Origin: Rhodococcus sp. Z13
Lineage (GTDB): Bacteria > Actinomycetota > Actinomycetes > Mycobacteriales > Mycobacteriaceae
Direction of reading: 5' to 3'
DNA length: 64,000 nucleotides
NCBI RefSeq assembly: GCF_025837095.1
Contig: NZ_CP107551.1
Location: 1,594,352 to 1,658,351 of the forward strand
Of this stretch, positions 56,234 through 64,000 are shown piece after piece. A program made the translations under genes and the position numbers. How positions within the stretch are numbered: the stretch's first letter is position 1; each line of letters begins with the position of its first letter. The notes beneath the pieces are model-generated. The model searched no databases, was not told where the DNA came from, and saw nothing but the letters and a program-made list of their open reading frames with translations.

Positions 56234-56239
56234 AGGGTA
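56234..56239 (-). promoter_or_regulatory. -10 element TACCCT, leaderless helicase transcript
   Basis: On the minus strand TACCCT ends 6 nt before GTG 56227, in a 25-bp gap after pncA. Confidence 0.45.
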
Positions 56240-56252
56240 TCGGGAGCCACCG

Positions 56253-56843
56253 TCAGGTTCCGGTCGCGACCCCGTCCTCGACGGTCACCTCGGTGATCAA
56301 CTCGACTCCGGCCTCGCGCATCCGGTCCAGCGCCGCGCGGATCGTCTCCTCGGCCACCCCGGCGGTGAAGGGCAGCAGCACCCGTACCCCGAAACCCTCG
56401 GCCAGGGCGTCGAGCGCCGTTGCGCGGACGCAGTGGTCGGTGGCGATGCCCACGATGTCGATGTCGGTCACCCCGCGCTCGCGCAGCCACTGCGCCAGCG
56501 GGGTGCCGTGCTCGTCGGTACCCTCGAATCCCGAATAGGCCGCCTCGTAGGTGCCCTTGGAGAACACCGCCTCGAACCGGCCGGTGTCGAGGTCGGGGTG
56601 GAAGTCGGCGCCGGGCGTGCCCGCCCGGCAGTGCGGCGGCCACGAGTCCCGGTAGTCCGGCTCCTCGGCGAAGTGCTCGCCCGGGTCGACGTGGTGGTCG
56701 CGGGTGGCGACCACGTGCGCGTAACCACCGGCGGACCGGAGCAGCCGCGTGACGGCCGCGGCCACGGCGGAGCCACCCTCGACCGCCAGCGAGCCGCCCT
56801 CACAGAAGTCGTTCTGGACGTCGACGACGACGAGTGCCCGCAT
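56253..56843 (-). CDS. pncA: Nicotinamidase
   Basis: The 196-residue isochorismatase-fold enzyme deaminates nicotinamide to nicotinate. The catalytic triad is Asp in VVDVQNDF, Lys in VFSKGTYEA and Cys in [11 protein letters not shown]; metal ligands are in [12 protein letters not shown]. The enzyme activates pyrazinamide in mycobacteria. ATG 56843 is chosen because GAGGAG is 8 nt upstream. It begins 5 nt after pncB ends, so nicotinate made here is used by PncB. In M. tuberculosis pncA is elsewhere, so this pairing is a local feature. Confidence 0.93.
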   Translation of the reverse strand: MRALVVVDVQNDFCEGGSLAVEGGSAVAAAVTRLLRSAGGYAHVVATRDHHVDPGEHFAEEPDYRDSWPPHCRAGTPGADFHPDLDTGRFEAVFSKGTYEAAYSGFEGTDEHGTPLAQWLRERGVTDIDIVGIATDHCVRATALDALAEGFGVRVLLPFTAGVAEETIRAALDRMREAGVELITEVTVEDGVATGT

Positions 56844-56848
56844 CGCGC

Positions 56849-58180
56849 TCACTCCTCACGGACGAATCGGGTGGGAATCGCCGGGTCTCCGGCGGACAGG
56901 GTCAGGCCCTCCCAGGGGAGTCGCACCAGACCCTCGCGGAGGAACTCCCGGCTCTCCTCAAGGGTAGGCAGATCGTCGACGGGATCGCCGGAGCGCACCA
57001 GCGGCACCATCAGGTGGTGTACCTGCGTGCCCTCACCGGCCGGGACCTGTTCGAAGTGCGCGGGGTACACGACCTCCTCGACCAGGGTGCCGGTGCGGCG
57101 GGCGTAGCGCACGGCCCGCTTGGCGCCGCCGCGCGACTCCTTCGCCGCGCTGCGCTTCTCGACGGGGATGCCGTCGACCTCGACGAGTTTGTAGACCATC
57201 CCGGCGGTGGGGGCGCCGGAGCCGGTGACCAGCGAGGTACCCACGCCGTACGCGTCCACCGGCTCGGCCCGCAACCCCGCGATGCCGTATTCGTCCAGGT
57301 CACCGGACATGACGATCTTGGTGCGGGTCGCACCGAGGGAATCGAGCTGGGCGCGCACCTGCCGGGCCAGCACACCCAGATCACCCGAGTCGATGCGGAC
57401 GCCGCCGAGCTCGGGGCCGGCCACGGCGATCGCGGTGTTCACACCCTCGGTGATGTCGTAGGTGTCCACCAGCAGCGTGGTGTCCACCCCGAGGCTCTCG
57501 ACCTGGCTGCGGAACGCCGACGCCTCGTCGCGACCCTCCGTGGTGGTGTGCAGCAGCGTGAACGCGTGCGCCGCCGTACCCGCGGCGGGGATGCCGTAGC
57601 GGCGCGCGGCCTCGAGATTGGACGTCGAGTCGAAACCGGCGAGATAGGCGGCGCGGGCCGCCGCGACCGCAGCTTCCTCGTGCGTACGCCGGGATCCCAT
57701 CTCGATGAGGGTGCGGCCGGCGGCGGCGCCGACCATCCGCGCCGCGGCCGAGGCAACGGCGCTGTCGTGGTTGAAGATCGACAACGCCAGTGTCTCGAGC
57801 AGCACGCACTCGGTGAAGGTTCCGCTCACCGACAGGATCGGCGAACCGGGGAAGTAGAAGTCGCCCTCGCGGTAACCGTCGATGTCGCCGGAGAACCGGA
57901 AGTCGCGCAACCACTCGACCGTCGACGGCTTCAGGAAGCGGGACACCAGCTCCAGCTCGGCGTCACCGAAGCGGAAGCCCTCGAGCGCGTCGAGCAACCG
58001 GCCGGTACCGGCCACGACGCCGTACCGCCGGCCCGCGGGCAGCCGCCGGGCGAACAACTCGAAGACGCAGGGCCGGTCGCCGCTGCCGTCCGCGAGGGCC
58101 GCTTCGAGCATGGTCAGCTCGTACATGTCGGTGAACAATGCGGTGCCGGCGGTGGTGGCACGGGAGATGGCATCAGGCAC
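56849..58180 (-). CDS. pncB: Nicotinate phosphoribosyltransferase
   Basis: The 443-residue enzyme makes nicotinate mononucleotide from nicotinate and PRPP, with ATP. Typical motifs are [13 protein letters not shown] at the N-terminus, [15 protein letters not shown] (catalytic His), [10 protein letters not shown] and [16 protein letters not shown]. It matches Rv1330c (pncB1). GTG 58180 is the start. With pncA it forms a two-gene NAD salvage operon. Confidence 0.95.
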   Translation of the reverse strand: MPDAISRATTAGTALFTDMYELTMLEAALADGSGDRPCVFELFARRLPAGRRYGVVAGTGRLLDALEGFRFGDAELELVSRFLKPSTVEWLRDFRFSGDIDGYREGDFYFPGSPILSVSGTFTECVLLETLALSIFNHDSAVASAAARMVGAAAGRTLIEMGSRRTHEEAAVAAARAAYLAGFDSTSNLEAARRYGIPAAGTAAHAFTLLHTTTEGRDEASAFRSQVESLGVDTTLLVDTYDITEGVNTAIAVAGPELGGVRIDSGDLGVLARQVRAQLDSLGATRTKIVMSGDLDEYGIAGLRAEPVDAYGVGTSLVTGSGAPTAGMVYKLVEVDGIPVEKRSAAKESRGGAKRAVRYARRTGTLVEEVVYPAHFEQVPAGEGTQVHHLMVPLVRSGDPVDDLPTLEESREFLREGLVRLPWEGLTLSAGDPAIPTRFVREE

Positions 58181-58186
58181 CCGCCC

Positions 58187-58192
58187 ACTCTA
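58187..58192 (-). promoter_or_regulatory. -10 element TAGAGT, leaderless pncB transcript
   Basis: On the minus strand TAGAGT ends 6 nt before GTG 58180. Confidence 0.5.
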
Positions 58193-58237
58193 GAACCACA
58201 GCCGTCCAGGTGGGTTTTTCACGGTGGACAGTCGTCG

Positions 58238-58243
58238 TACCCT
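58238..58243 (+). promoter_or_regulatory. -10 element TACCCT, leaderless clpS transcript
   Basis: TACCCT ends 6 nt before ATG 58250. With the pncB element only ~45 bp away, both divergent promoters share one 69-bp gap. Confidence 0.5.
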
Positions 58244-58249
58244 GGTCTC

Positions 58250-58597
58250 ATGGCGCCGTGTTGTACGACAACCCCGCTCGACGTACGACTGCCCGACATC
58301 CGTTCGATGGCAGGACAGGCCGTTCCGGCCGAAGCCGAGATCGTGGAGGAAGTCGAGGCCGTCGACCGACCGTGGGTGACCGTGGTCTGGGACGATCCGG
58401 TCAATCTGATGCACTACGTGACGTTCATATTCCAGAAGCTCTTCGGCTACAGCAAGGCGAAGGCCACCGAGCTGATGCTCAAGGTCCACAACGAGGGCAA
58501 GGCGGTCGTCTCCAGCGGATCCCGTGACAAGATGGAGCACGACGTGCAGCGTCTGCATGCCGCCGGACTGTGGGCGACGATGCAGCGCGACGAGTAG
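58250..58597 (+). CDS. clpS: ATP-dependent Clp protease adaptor ClpS
   Basis: The 115-residue N-end-rule adaptor delivers substrates to ClpC/ClpA-ClpP. The core is [20 protein letters not shown] and [20 protein letters not shown] with the substrate-pocket Met. Residues 1-45 are variable. ATG 58250 is preferred because it sits at a leaderless promoter; ATG 58307 would give the usual ~96-residue form but has no ribosome site. It is first of a run with the DUF2017 and peptidase genes, as Rv1331-Rv1333. Confidence 0.93.
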   Translation: MAPCCTTTPLDVRLPDIRSMAGQAVPAEAEIVEEVEAVDRPWVTVVWDDPVNLMHYVTFIFQKLFGYSKAKATELMLKVHNEGKAVVSSGSRDKMEHDVQRLHAAGLWATMQRDE

Positions 58598-58622
58598 ATC
58601 CCCACAGGAGGACCCGACCGAC

Positions 58623-59201
58623 GTGCGGCAGTGGACCAGGAAGAACTCTCTCGGCGGGCCCAAGTTCCGGTCGGAGATGGACGCGCACGAGGCGTCGGTG
58701 CTGCGGTCTCTCGTCGCCTCGGTGCTGGGCATGCTCGATGAACGGTCGAGCCAGGCGCCGCAGGACGACCTCGCGGCGCTGACCGGCCTGCGCACCGGTA
58801 ACCCCACCCCACCCGACATCCCGGCCCTGCGCCGCCTGCTGCCGGACTTCCACCGGCCCGACGCCGACCCCTCCCCGGACGTCGACGACGAGGCCGCCGA
58901 CCTCAACGGCGCCATGCGCAGCCTGCACGAACCGAACATCATCGACGCCAAGCTCTCCGCCGGGGCGGTCATCCTCCGCACCGTGCCCGAGGGTGGCGGC
59001 AAGGTCGTCCTCGACCCGGAACAGGCCGAGGCCTGGCTGTACGGGCTCAACGACGTGCGGCTCGCGCTCGGCACCACCCTCGGCATCGACGCCGACACCC
59101 CCGACGTCCTCGACGACGACGATCCCCGCGCCCCTCACCTCGACGTCTACCACTGGCTGACCTGGATGCAGGACTCCCTCGTGCAGGCGCTGCAGCCGTG
59201 A
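58623..59201 (+). CDS. DUF2017 protein
   Basis: The 192-residue cytoplasmic protein, mostly helical, matches the DUF2017 family (Rv1332): FRSEMDAHEASVLRSLVASV near the start, DEAADLNGAMRSLHEPNIID in the middle and DVYHWLTWMQDSLVQAL at the end. The function is unknown; constant linkage to clpS suggests a proteolysis role. GTG 58623 lies 25 nt after clpS, with AGGAGG upstream; the stop overlaps the next GTG. Confidence 0.87.
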   Translation: MRQWTRKNSLGGPKFRSEMDAHEASVLRSLVASVLGMLDERSSQAPQDDLAALTGLRTGNPTPPDIPALRRLLPDFHRPDADPSPDVDDEAADLNGAMRSLHEPNIIDAKLSAGAVILRTVPEGGGKVVLDPEQAEAWLYGLNDVRLALGTTLGIDADTPDVLDDDDPRAPHLDVYHWLTWMQDSLVQALQP

Positions 59202-60289
59202 TCGTCACCGGCCCCACCGACTCGCTGCTCGACGTGGCGGGCCTGCAGGTCGGCCACTGGCAGCGCCTCGACCCCGAGGTCACCGTCGGTACCCCCGAGG
59301 TGCCCGGCACCGGGGCCGCCACCGGTTGCACCGTCGTGCTCGCCGACCCCTCCGCTGTCGCGTCCGTCGACGTGCGCGGGGGAGGGCCGGGCACCCGCGA
59401 GACCGACCTGCTCGATCCCAGCCACTCCGTGCAGCGTGTCGATGCGATCCTCCTCACCGGCGGCAGCGCCTACGGCCTCGCCGCCGCCGACGGGGTGATG
59501 CACCATCTCGAGAAGAACGGCCGCGGCATCCCCATGGGTGCACCCGGCGCTGTCGTCCCGATCGTGCCCGGCGCCGTCATCTTCGACCTGCCGGTCGGGC
59601 AGTGGTCGGTGCGTCCGACCGCCGACTCCGGGTGTTCCGCCGCGCAGAGCGCGAGCGCCGAGCACCTCGCCCGCGGCAGCGTCGGCGCCGGCACCGCCGC
59701 CCGCGCCGGTGCGCTCAAGGGCGGCGTCGGCTCGGCGAGCGTGCGCATCACGGACGGGCCCGCGGCCGGGGTCACCGTCGCCGCGCTGATGGTCGCCAAC
59801 CCCGTCGGCTCGGTGTTCGACCCGGTCACCGGCATGCTCTGGGGACTCGACGCGGCCCGGGCGGAGGAACTCGGCCTCTCGGCGCCGAGCGCGTCCGATC
59901 TCGCTGCGGCCCGCGCGCTCACGGACAAGGGCACCGTTCTCAACACCACCATCGGGGTCGTCGCCACCGACGCGCCGCTGTCGAAGGCCGCCTGCCGGCG
60001 CGTCGCCGTCGCCGGGCACGACGGACTCGGCCGCGCCATCCGGCCCGCGCACTCGCCGCTGGACGGCGACACGATCTTCGCCCTGGCCACCGGCACCGCC
60101 GAACCCGCCGAGGGGAGCGCGACCGCGTCGATCCCGGCGTTCCCCGACGAACTGCCGGTCCTCGCCGCGGTGTGCGACGCCGCGGCCGTGGTCGTCGAAC
60201 GCGCGATCGTCGACGCGATCCTGTCCGCGACCGCCGTCGCCGACATCCCCACCTACCGCGACGTGCTGCCCTCGGTGTTCGGACGCTGA
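59198..60289 (+). CDS. P1-family (DmpA/NylC-like) self-cleaving aminopeptidase or amide hydrolase
   Basis: The 363-residue N-terminal-nucleophile hydrolase should cut itself between Asn249 and Thr250 (VLNTTIGVVATDA), making Thr250 the catalytic residue. GGSAYGLAAADGVM and NPVGSVFDP are family motifs. Relatives act as L-aminopeptidase/D-esterase, beta-aminopeptidase or nylon-oligomer hydrolase; the natural substrate here is unknown. GTG 59198 overlaps the DUF2017 stop (GTGA). It matches Rv1333. Confidence 0.91.
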   Translation: MIVTGPTDSLLDVAGLQVGHWQRLDPEVTVGTPEVPGTGAATGCTVVLADPSAVASVDVRGGGPGTRETDLLDPSHSVQRVDAILLTGGSAYGLAAADGVMHHLEKNGRGIPMGAPGAVVPIVPGAVIFDLPVGQWSVRPTADSGCSAAQSASAEHLARGSVGAGTAARAGALKGGVGSASVRITDGPAAGVTVAALMVANPVGSVFDPVTGMLWGLDAARAEELGLSAPSASDLAAARALTDKGTVLNTTIGVVATDAPLSKAACRRVAVAGHDGLGRAIRPAHSPLDGDTIFALATGTAEPAEGSATASIPAFPDELPVLAAVCDAAAVVVERAIVDAILSATAVADIPTYRDVLPSVFGR

Positions 60290-60364
60290 CACGTCCGGCC
60301 GCCGAGACGGCCGGCTTCGGGGGAGGTCCGGCCACCGGACCGGGCACGACGGCAGAATGGTCCC

Positions 60365-60991
60365 ATGACCACACCCAGCGGTACCGGCGCCGGCACCCCG
60401 ATCCGCCCGATCTGGCAGCGCGCCGCCCTGTGGATCGGAGGGTTCGTCACCCTGCTCTACGGTGTCGAGGCCGCCGACACGGTGCTGCCCGCGAACCTCG
60501 ACGCCGCCGGTGTGGAACCCCGCACCGCCGACGGTTTGTGGGGTGTGCTCTTCGCGCCGCTCCTGCACGCCGACTGGGCCCACCTCACCGCGAACACCGT
60601 GCCCGCCCTCGTCCTCGGCTTCCTCGTGCTGCTCTCCGGCATCGGCCGCGGACTCGCCGCCACCGCGATCATCTGGGTCGTCGCCGGTGTCGGGACGTGG
60701 CTCATCGCCGGATCGGGACAGATCCACATCGGGGCCTCCAGCCTGATCTTCGGCTGGCTCAGCTATCTCATCGTGCGCGGCTTCTTCACCCGCAGGGCCG
60801 GGCAGATCCTGCTCGGGGTGGTGGTGCTGTTCCTCTACGGCGGCATGCTCTGGGGCGTGCTGCCGAGCGAACCGTGGATCTCGTGGCAGGGCCACTTGTG
60901 CGGGGCGCTCGGTGGTGTCCTCGCCGCGTGGCTGCTCTCCGCCGACGCGCGGCGGGCCCGCCGCGCACCCGCTCCGACGCTCCCGCGCTGA
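60365..60991 (+). CDS. Rhomboid intramembrane serine protease
   Basis: The 208-residue membrane protein has about six helices, the catalytic Ser in HIGASSLIFGWLSY and the catalytic His in WQGHLCGALGGVLAAW, so the dyad is complete. It matches Rv1337. In M. tuberculosis mec-cysO-cysM lie between it and the peptidase gene and murI follows it; neither group is present here. CAGAAT six nt before ATG 60365 could be a weak -10. Confidence 0.91.
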   Translation: MTTPSGTGAGTPIRPIWQRAALWIGGFVTLLYGVEAADTVLPANLDAAGVEPRTADGLWGVLFAPLLHADWAHLTANTVPALVLGFLVLLSGIGRGLAATAIIWVVAGVGTWLIAGSGQIHIGASSLIFGWLSYLIVRGFFTRRAGQILLGVVVLFLYGGMLWGVLPSEPWISWQGHLCGALGGVLAAWLLSADARRARRAPAPTLPR

Positions 60992-61120
60992 CCTGCCACT
61001 CCACCCGGCGGCGACCCCGCGAAGGATCCGCGCGTCACACAATCGCGGCAACTGTGAGACTGCGCCTCAATAGGACCGTTGGCTTCATCGCGGGACGTTC
61101 GGCATGGCAGCATGACCTGT

Positions 61121-61882
61121 ATGCGCATGACCGTTCTGGGGTGCTCGGGCAGTGTGGCCGGGCCGGATTCCGCAGCGTCCGGATATCTCCTGACGGCGCC
61201 CGACACCCCGCCCCTGGTCATCGACTTCGGCCCCGGGGTCCTGGGCGCCCTGCAGCGCTACGCCGATCCCGGCGAGGTGTCGATCCTGCTGTCGCACCTG
61301 CACGCCGACCACTGCCTCGACCTGCCCGGACTGCTCGTCTGGCGTCGCTACTCGCCGAACCCCCCGGAAGGCCGCGTCCCCACCTACGGCCCCGCCGGCA
61401 CCGCGCACCGCATCGGTGTCGCGTCGGCGGAGGTCCCCGGCGAGGTCGACGACGTCAGCGACACCCTCGACGTGCGGACCCTGACCGACGGTGAACCCAT
61501 CCGCTTCGGCAGCCTGGACATCCGCCCCACCCGCATGCACCACCCGCCGGAGGCCTACGGCTTCCGCATCACCAGCGACTCCGGGCGCATCCTCGCCTAC
61601 ACCGGCGACACCGGCATGTGCGACGAGGTCGTCGAGCTCGCGCGCGGCGCCGACGTGCTGCTGTGCGAGGCGTCGTGGACGCACGCCCCCGGCGAGCGTC
61701 CCGAGGGCGTGCACCTGTCGGGCACCGAGGCCGGTCGTGTCGCCGCCCTCGCGGGTGTCGGGGAGCTGCTGCTGACCCACATCCCGCCGTGGACGTCGCG
61801 CGAGGACGTCATCGCCGAGGCCAAGGCCGAGTACTCCGGGCCCGTCCACGCCGTGACGGCCGGAGACGTCTACCGCATCTGA
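61121..61882 (+). CDS. MBL-fold cyclic-nucleotide phosphodiesterase-like protein
   Basis: The 253-residue metallo-beta-lactamase-fold protein has HLHADHCLDL, DSGRILAYTGDTGMCDE and VGELLLTHIPPW metal motifs and begins MRMTVLGCSGSVAGPD. It is the orthologue by position and motifs of Rv1339, reported as an atypical class II cAMP phosphodiesterase. It would lower the cAMP made by cyclases such as the one at 38165. ATG 61121 is chosen; ATGs at 61112 and 61127 are also in frame. Confidence 0.88.
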   Translation: MRMTVLGCSGSVAGPDSAASGYLLTAPDTPPLVIDFGPGVLGALQRYADPGEVSILLSHLHADHCLDLPGLLVWRRYSPNPPEGRVPTYGPAGTAHRIGVASAEVPGEVDDVSDTLDVRTLTDGEPIRFGSLDIRPTRMHHPPEAYGFRITSDSGRILAYTGDTGMCDEVVELARGADVLLCEASWTHAPGERPEGVHLSGTEAGRVAALAGVGELLLTHIPPWTSREDVIAEAKAEYSGPVHAVTAGDVYRI

Positions 61883-61902
61883 GAACCGCACGGCCGATCG
61901 CC

Positions 61903-61908
61903 TAGGCT
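61903..61908 (+). promoter_or_regulatory. -10 element TAGGCT, leaderless rph transcript
   Basis: TAGGCT ends 7 nt before GTG 61916. Confidence 0.5.
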
Positions 61909-61915
61909 CGGACGC

Positions 61916-62704
61916 GTGACGACACGAGAAGACGGCAGAGCGGACGACGAACTCCGCACCATCCGGATCACCCGAGGCTTCACCACCCATCCCGCAGGCT
62001 CGGTGCTCGTCGAATTCGGGCAGACCCGCGTGATGTGCACGGCCAGCGTCGAGGAGGGTGTCCCGCGCTGGCGGCAGGGCTCCGGGCTGGGCTGGCTGAC
62101 CGCCGAGTACGCGATGCTCCCGGCCTCCACCCACACCCGCAACAGCCGCGAATCCGTCAAGGGCAAGCTCGGCGGTCGCACCCAGGAGATCAGCCGACTC
62201 GTCGGCCGGTCACTGCGCGCCTGCATCGACCTCGCGGCCCTCGGTGAGAACACCATCGCCATCGACTGCGACGTCCTGCAGGCCGACGGCGGCACCCGCA
62301 CCGCCGCGATCACCGGCGCCTACGTCGCCCTCTGCGACGCCGTGACCTACCTGCGTGCCGCGGGCCGGCTCGCCGACCCGCAGCCGATCTCCTGCCAGAT
62401 CGCCGCGGTCAGCGTCGGCGTCGTCGACGGCCGCGTCCGCCTCGACCTCCCCTACGAGGAGGACGTCCGCGCCGAGGTCGACATGAACGTCGTCGCCACC
62501 GAGACCGGCACCCTCGTCGAGGTGCAGGGCACCGGTGAGGGCGCAACCTTCCCGCGCTCGACCCTCGACGCGATGCTCGACTCCGCGCTCGGCGGCATCG
62601 AGGAACTGTGCCGGATCCAGCGCGAGGTGCTCGAAGCGCCCTATCCGGGCACACTGCCCGAACCCGCGCCGGTCGAGCCCGCCAAGAAGAAGTTCGGGGT
62701 CTGA
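61916..62704 (+). CDS. rph: Ribonuclease PH
   Basis: The 262-residue phosphorolytic 3'-5' exoribonuclease trims tRNA 3' ends. It has RPHG-type RNase PH motifs: [67 protein letters not shown] and [15 protein letters not shown] 61916 is the start; the next gene begins 1 nt after its stop. Confidence 0.96.
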   Translation: MTTREDGRADDELRTIRITRGFTTHPAGSVLVEFGQTRVMCTASVEEGVPRWRQGSGLGWLTAEYAMLPASTHTRNSRESVKGKLGGRTQEISRLVGRSLRACIDLAALGENTIAIDCDVLQADGGTRTAAITGAYVALCDAVTYLRAAGRLADPQPISCQIAAVSVGVVDGRVRLDLPYEEDVRAEVDMNVVATETGTLVEVQGTGEGATFPRSTLDAMLDSALGGIEELCRIQREVLEAPYPGTLPEPAPVEPAKKKFGV

Positions 62705-62705
62705 C

Positions 62706-63326
62706 GTGCGGGTTCTCGTCGCCAGCCGCAACGCCAAGAAGCTGCGTGAACTGCAGCGGGTGCTCGACCGCGCCGGCATCGCCGGGATCGAACTCGTGAG
62801 CCTCGACGACGTCCCGCCCTATCCGGAGGCCCCCGAGACCGGGGAGACCTTCGAGGCGAACGCCGCCGCGAAGGCCCGGGACGGTGCCGCCGCGACCGGC
62901 CTGCCGTGCGTCGCCGACGACTCGGGGCTCGAGGTGGAGGCCCTCCGCGGTATGCCAGGTGTGCTCTCGGCCCGCTGGAGCGGCCGCCACGGGGACGACG
63001 AGGCGAACACGAACCTGGTGCTCGGGCAGCTGCGGGACGTTCCCGACGAGCGTCGCGGTGCGGCGTTCGTGTCCGCCTGCGCGCTCGTCGTGCCGTCCGG
63101 GGACGGCGAGTTCGTCACCACCGTGGTGCGCGGCGAGTGGCGCGGCAGCATCGTGCGCGAGCCCCGCGGGGAGAACGGGTTCGGGTACGACCCGATCTTC
63201 CGTCCCGAAGGGGAGGAGCGCACCTCGGCGGAACTGACCCCCGAGGAAAAGGACGCGCAGTCGCACCGAGGGCGGGCACTCGCCCAGCTCGTGCCCGCCC
63301 TCAGCGCACTCGCCGCGTCCGCCTGA
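62706..63326 (+). CDS. rdgB: RdgB/HAM1-family XTP/dITP pyrophosphatase
   Basis: The 206-residue enzyme removes dITP, dXTP and XTP from the nucleotide pool. It has VASRNAKKLRELQRVL, GETFEANAAAKARDGA, CVADDSGLEVEALRGMPGV and GFGYDPIFRPEG, all on family. GTG 62706 is 1 nt after the rph stop, so rph-rdgB is one operon, as Rv1340-Rv1341. Confidence 0.96.
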   Translation: MRVLVASRNAKKLRELQRVLDRAGIAGIELVSLDDVPPYPEAPETGETFEANAAAKARDGAAATGLPCVADDSGLEVEALRGMPGVLSARWSGRHGDDEANTNLVLGQLRDVPDERRGAAFVSACALVVPSGDGEFVTTVVRGEWRGSIVREPRGENGFGYDPIFRPEGEERTSAELTPEEKDAQSHRGRALAQLVPALSALAASA

Positions 63327-63351
63327 CGCAGCCCGTTCCTGCCGAGTACCG

Positions 63352-63807
63352 CTAACGCGCCCCGGCCTCGGTACCGCGGCGCCCCGGCGCAGCGTCCTGC
63401 GTGGGTGCGGCGTCCTGCGTGGGTGCGGCGGCAGCGCTGTCGTCCGGCGGCGTCGTCGCTGCATCGGGACCGTCCGGTGCGGCGGCGACGTCGCCGCGGG
63501 CCAGTTCGCCCCCCTCGACGGGCCAGCCCGCGGCGATCAGCCGCTCCCGTACCCGCTCGACGTCCTCGGGGTCGGGTTCCTCGTGGATCAGCCCCGCCAC
63601 GATCTTCCGCAGCGTGTCGTGGTCGACCGTCCGGTCGGGATGCTCGGATGCCGTCGCCGCCGCCAGTTCGATCGCCTCGAGAATCTCCTCGTCGGTCAGG
63701 CGGCGCTTGAGAACGGCGAGCAACGCGAAATGATCCTTGGCAGGGATGCCCTCGGGGTAGCCGGCCCGCAACCAGTCCAGAACCGCTCTGGGATTCCATC
63801 GCGCCAT
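63352..63807 (-). CDS. DUF3349 protein with repeat-containing tail
   Basis: The 151-residue protein has a helical DUF3349 domain (about 1-100: [57 protein letters not shown]) and a disordered Ala/Pro/Asp-rich tail that contains a tandem APTQDA repeat. Mycobacterial members are small all-helical proteins of unknown function. ATG 63807 has GAGGAGG upstream. It is convergent with rdgB, with a 25-bp gap and no clear terminator. Confidence 0.87.
   Translation of the reverse strand: MARWNPRAVLDWLRAGYPEGIPAKDHFALLAVLKRRLTDEEILEAIELAAATASEHPDRTVDHDTLRKIVAGLIHEEPDPEDVERVRERLIAAGWPVEGGELARGDVAAAPDGPDAATTPPDDSAAAAPTQDAAPTQDAAPGRRGTEAGAR
63392..63427 (-). repeat. Two 18-bp tandem repeats in the DUF3349 gene
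   Basis: GCGTCCTGCGTGGGTGCG occurs twice without gap at 63392 and 63410, encoding APTQDA twice in the disordered tail. The copy number may vary between strains. Confidence 0.9.
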
Positions 63808-64000
63808 CGTCGCCTCCTCACTCTCGTCCCGGTAGGAGATACCCCGATTCCACGGGGGTCCTCACCAGGAACTCCTGCACGAGCAGCAGGATTCCCGCAA
63901 CCATAGCGATGGACACCCTCCGGAGGAGAACCGACGGTGTCCCGGTGGCGGGCCGCGAGGGTCAGGCCCCGCCCGGCCGGGTCCCGTGCGGGGAGGAGGC

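Noticed and set aside
63818-63904. A 28-codon minus-strand frame (ATG 63904) just before the DUF3349 gene, with GGAGG upstream
   Set aside because: Ribosome-site spacing is poor, the peptide is unremarkable and the promoter lies near the window edge; not enough to call it.

Overview
This window is the chromosome of a high-GC mycolic-acid actinobacterium, most likely a Rhodococcus. The 16S rRNA gene (30050-31569) reads as the R. rhodochrous/pyridinivorans/ruber type, but that species-level call is a by-eye impression. The gene order follows the long Mycobacterium tuberculosis block Rv1286-Rv1341 closely. That makes most assignments secure and makes the departures from the block easy to see.

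Layout. 1-3318: end of a sulfate-activation operon (cysNC end, a cysQ fused to an NTF2-like domain, an MBL-fold hydrolase and a limonene-epoxide-hydrolase-like protein). 3385-5089: tRNA-Arg(CCG) and a DUF305/DUF3105 membrane pair. 5244-11694: argS-lysA-hom-thrC-thrB, mostly joined by start/stop overlaps. 11695-19199: rho with a long leader, rpmE, prfA, an inserted secreted-protein gene, prmC, tsaC/sua5 and wecA. 19211-27573: the F1Fo ATP synthase operon atpI-BEFHAGDC plus a DUF2550 gene. 27583-29493: divergent cobalamin adenosyltransferase and murA. 29494-35267: a complete 16S-23S-5S operon with promoter, boxA elements, processing stems and terminator. 35285-38010: an ISL3-family element split by an IS3-family (IS407-type) element, both with intact target duplications. 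38165-45292: adenylate cyclase, nucS, a zinc-ribbon protein, a DivIVA-like coiled-coil protein, methylmalonyl-CoA epimerase, fadA4-type thiolase, DUF3817 and a thioredoxin-TPR protein. 45348-54169: lipoprotein metallopeptidase, glgB, glgE, an unlisted 22-residue peptide gene, and glgP. 54200-58180: a DinG-like helicase and the pncB-pncA NAD salvage pair. 58250-63807: clpS, DUF2017, P1-family peptidase, rhomboid protease, cyclic-nucleotide phosphodiesterase-type MBL protein, rph, rdgB and a DUF3349 gene.

How the genes fit together. Most are housekeeping: translation (argS, rpmE, prfA, prmC, tsaC, rRNA, tRNA), aspartate-family amino acids, energy (ATP synthase), cell wall (murA, wecA), alpha-glucan metabolism (glgB/E/P), NAD salvage, RNA and nucleotide-pool maintenance (rho, rph, rdgB) and non-canonical mismatch repair (nucS). 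A recurrent signal is a TANNNT -10 hexamer 6-9 nt before the start codon of thirteen genes, which implies widespread leaderless transcripts. Departures from the mycobacterial order include the absence of mec-cysO-cysM and murI from their usual places, the nested insertion sequences after the rRNA operon, and the secreted-protein gene between prfA and prmC. I found no CRISPR array, prophage or defence island. The best candidates for something little described are the CysQ-NTF2 fusion cluster and the micropeptide between glgE and glgP.
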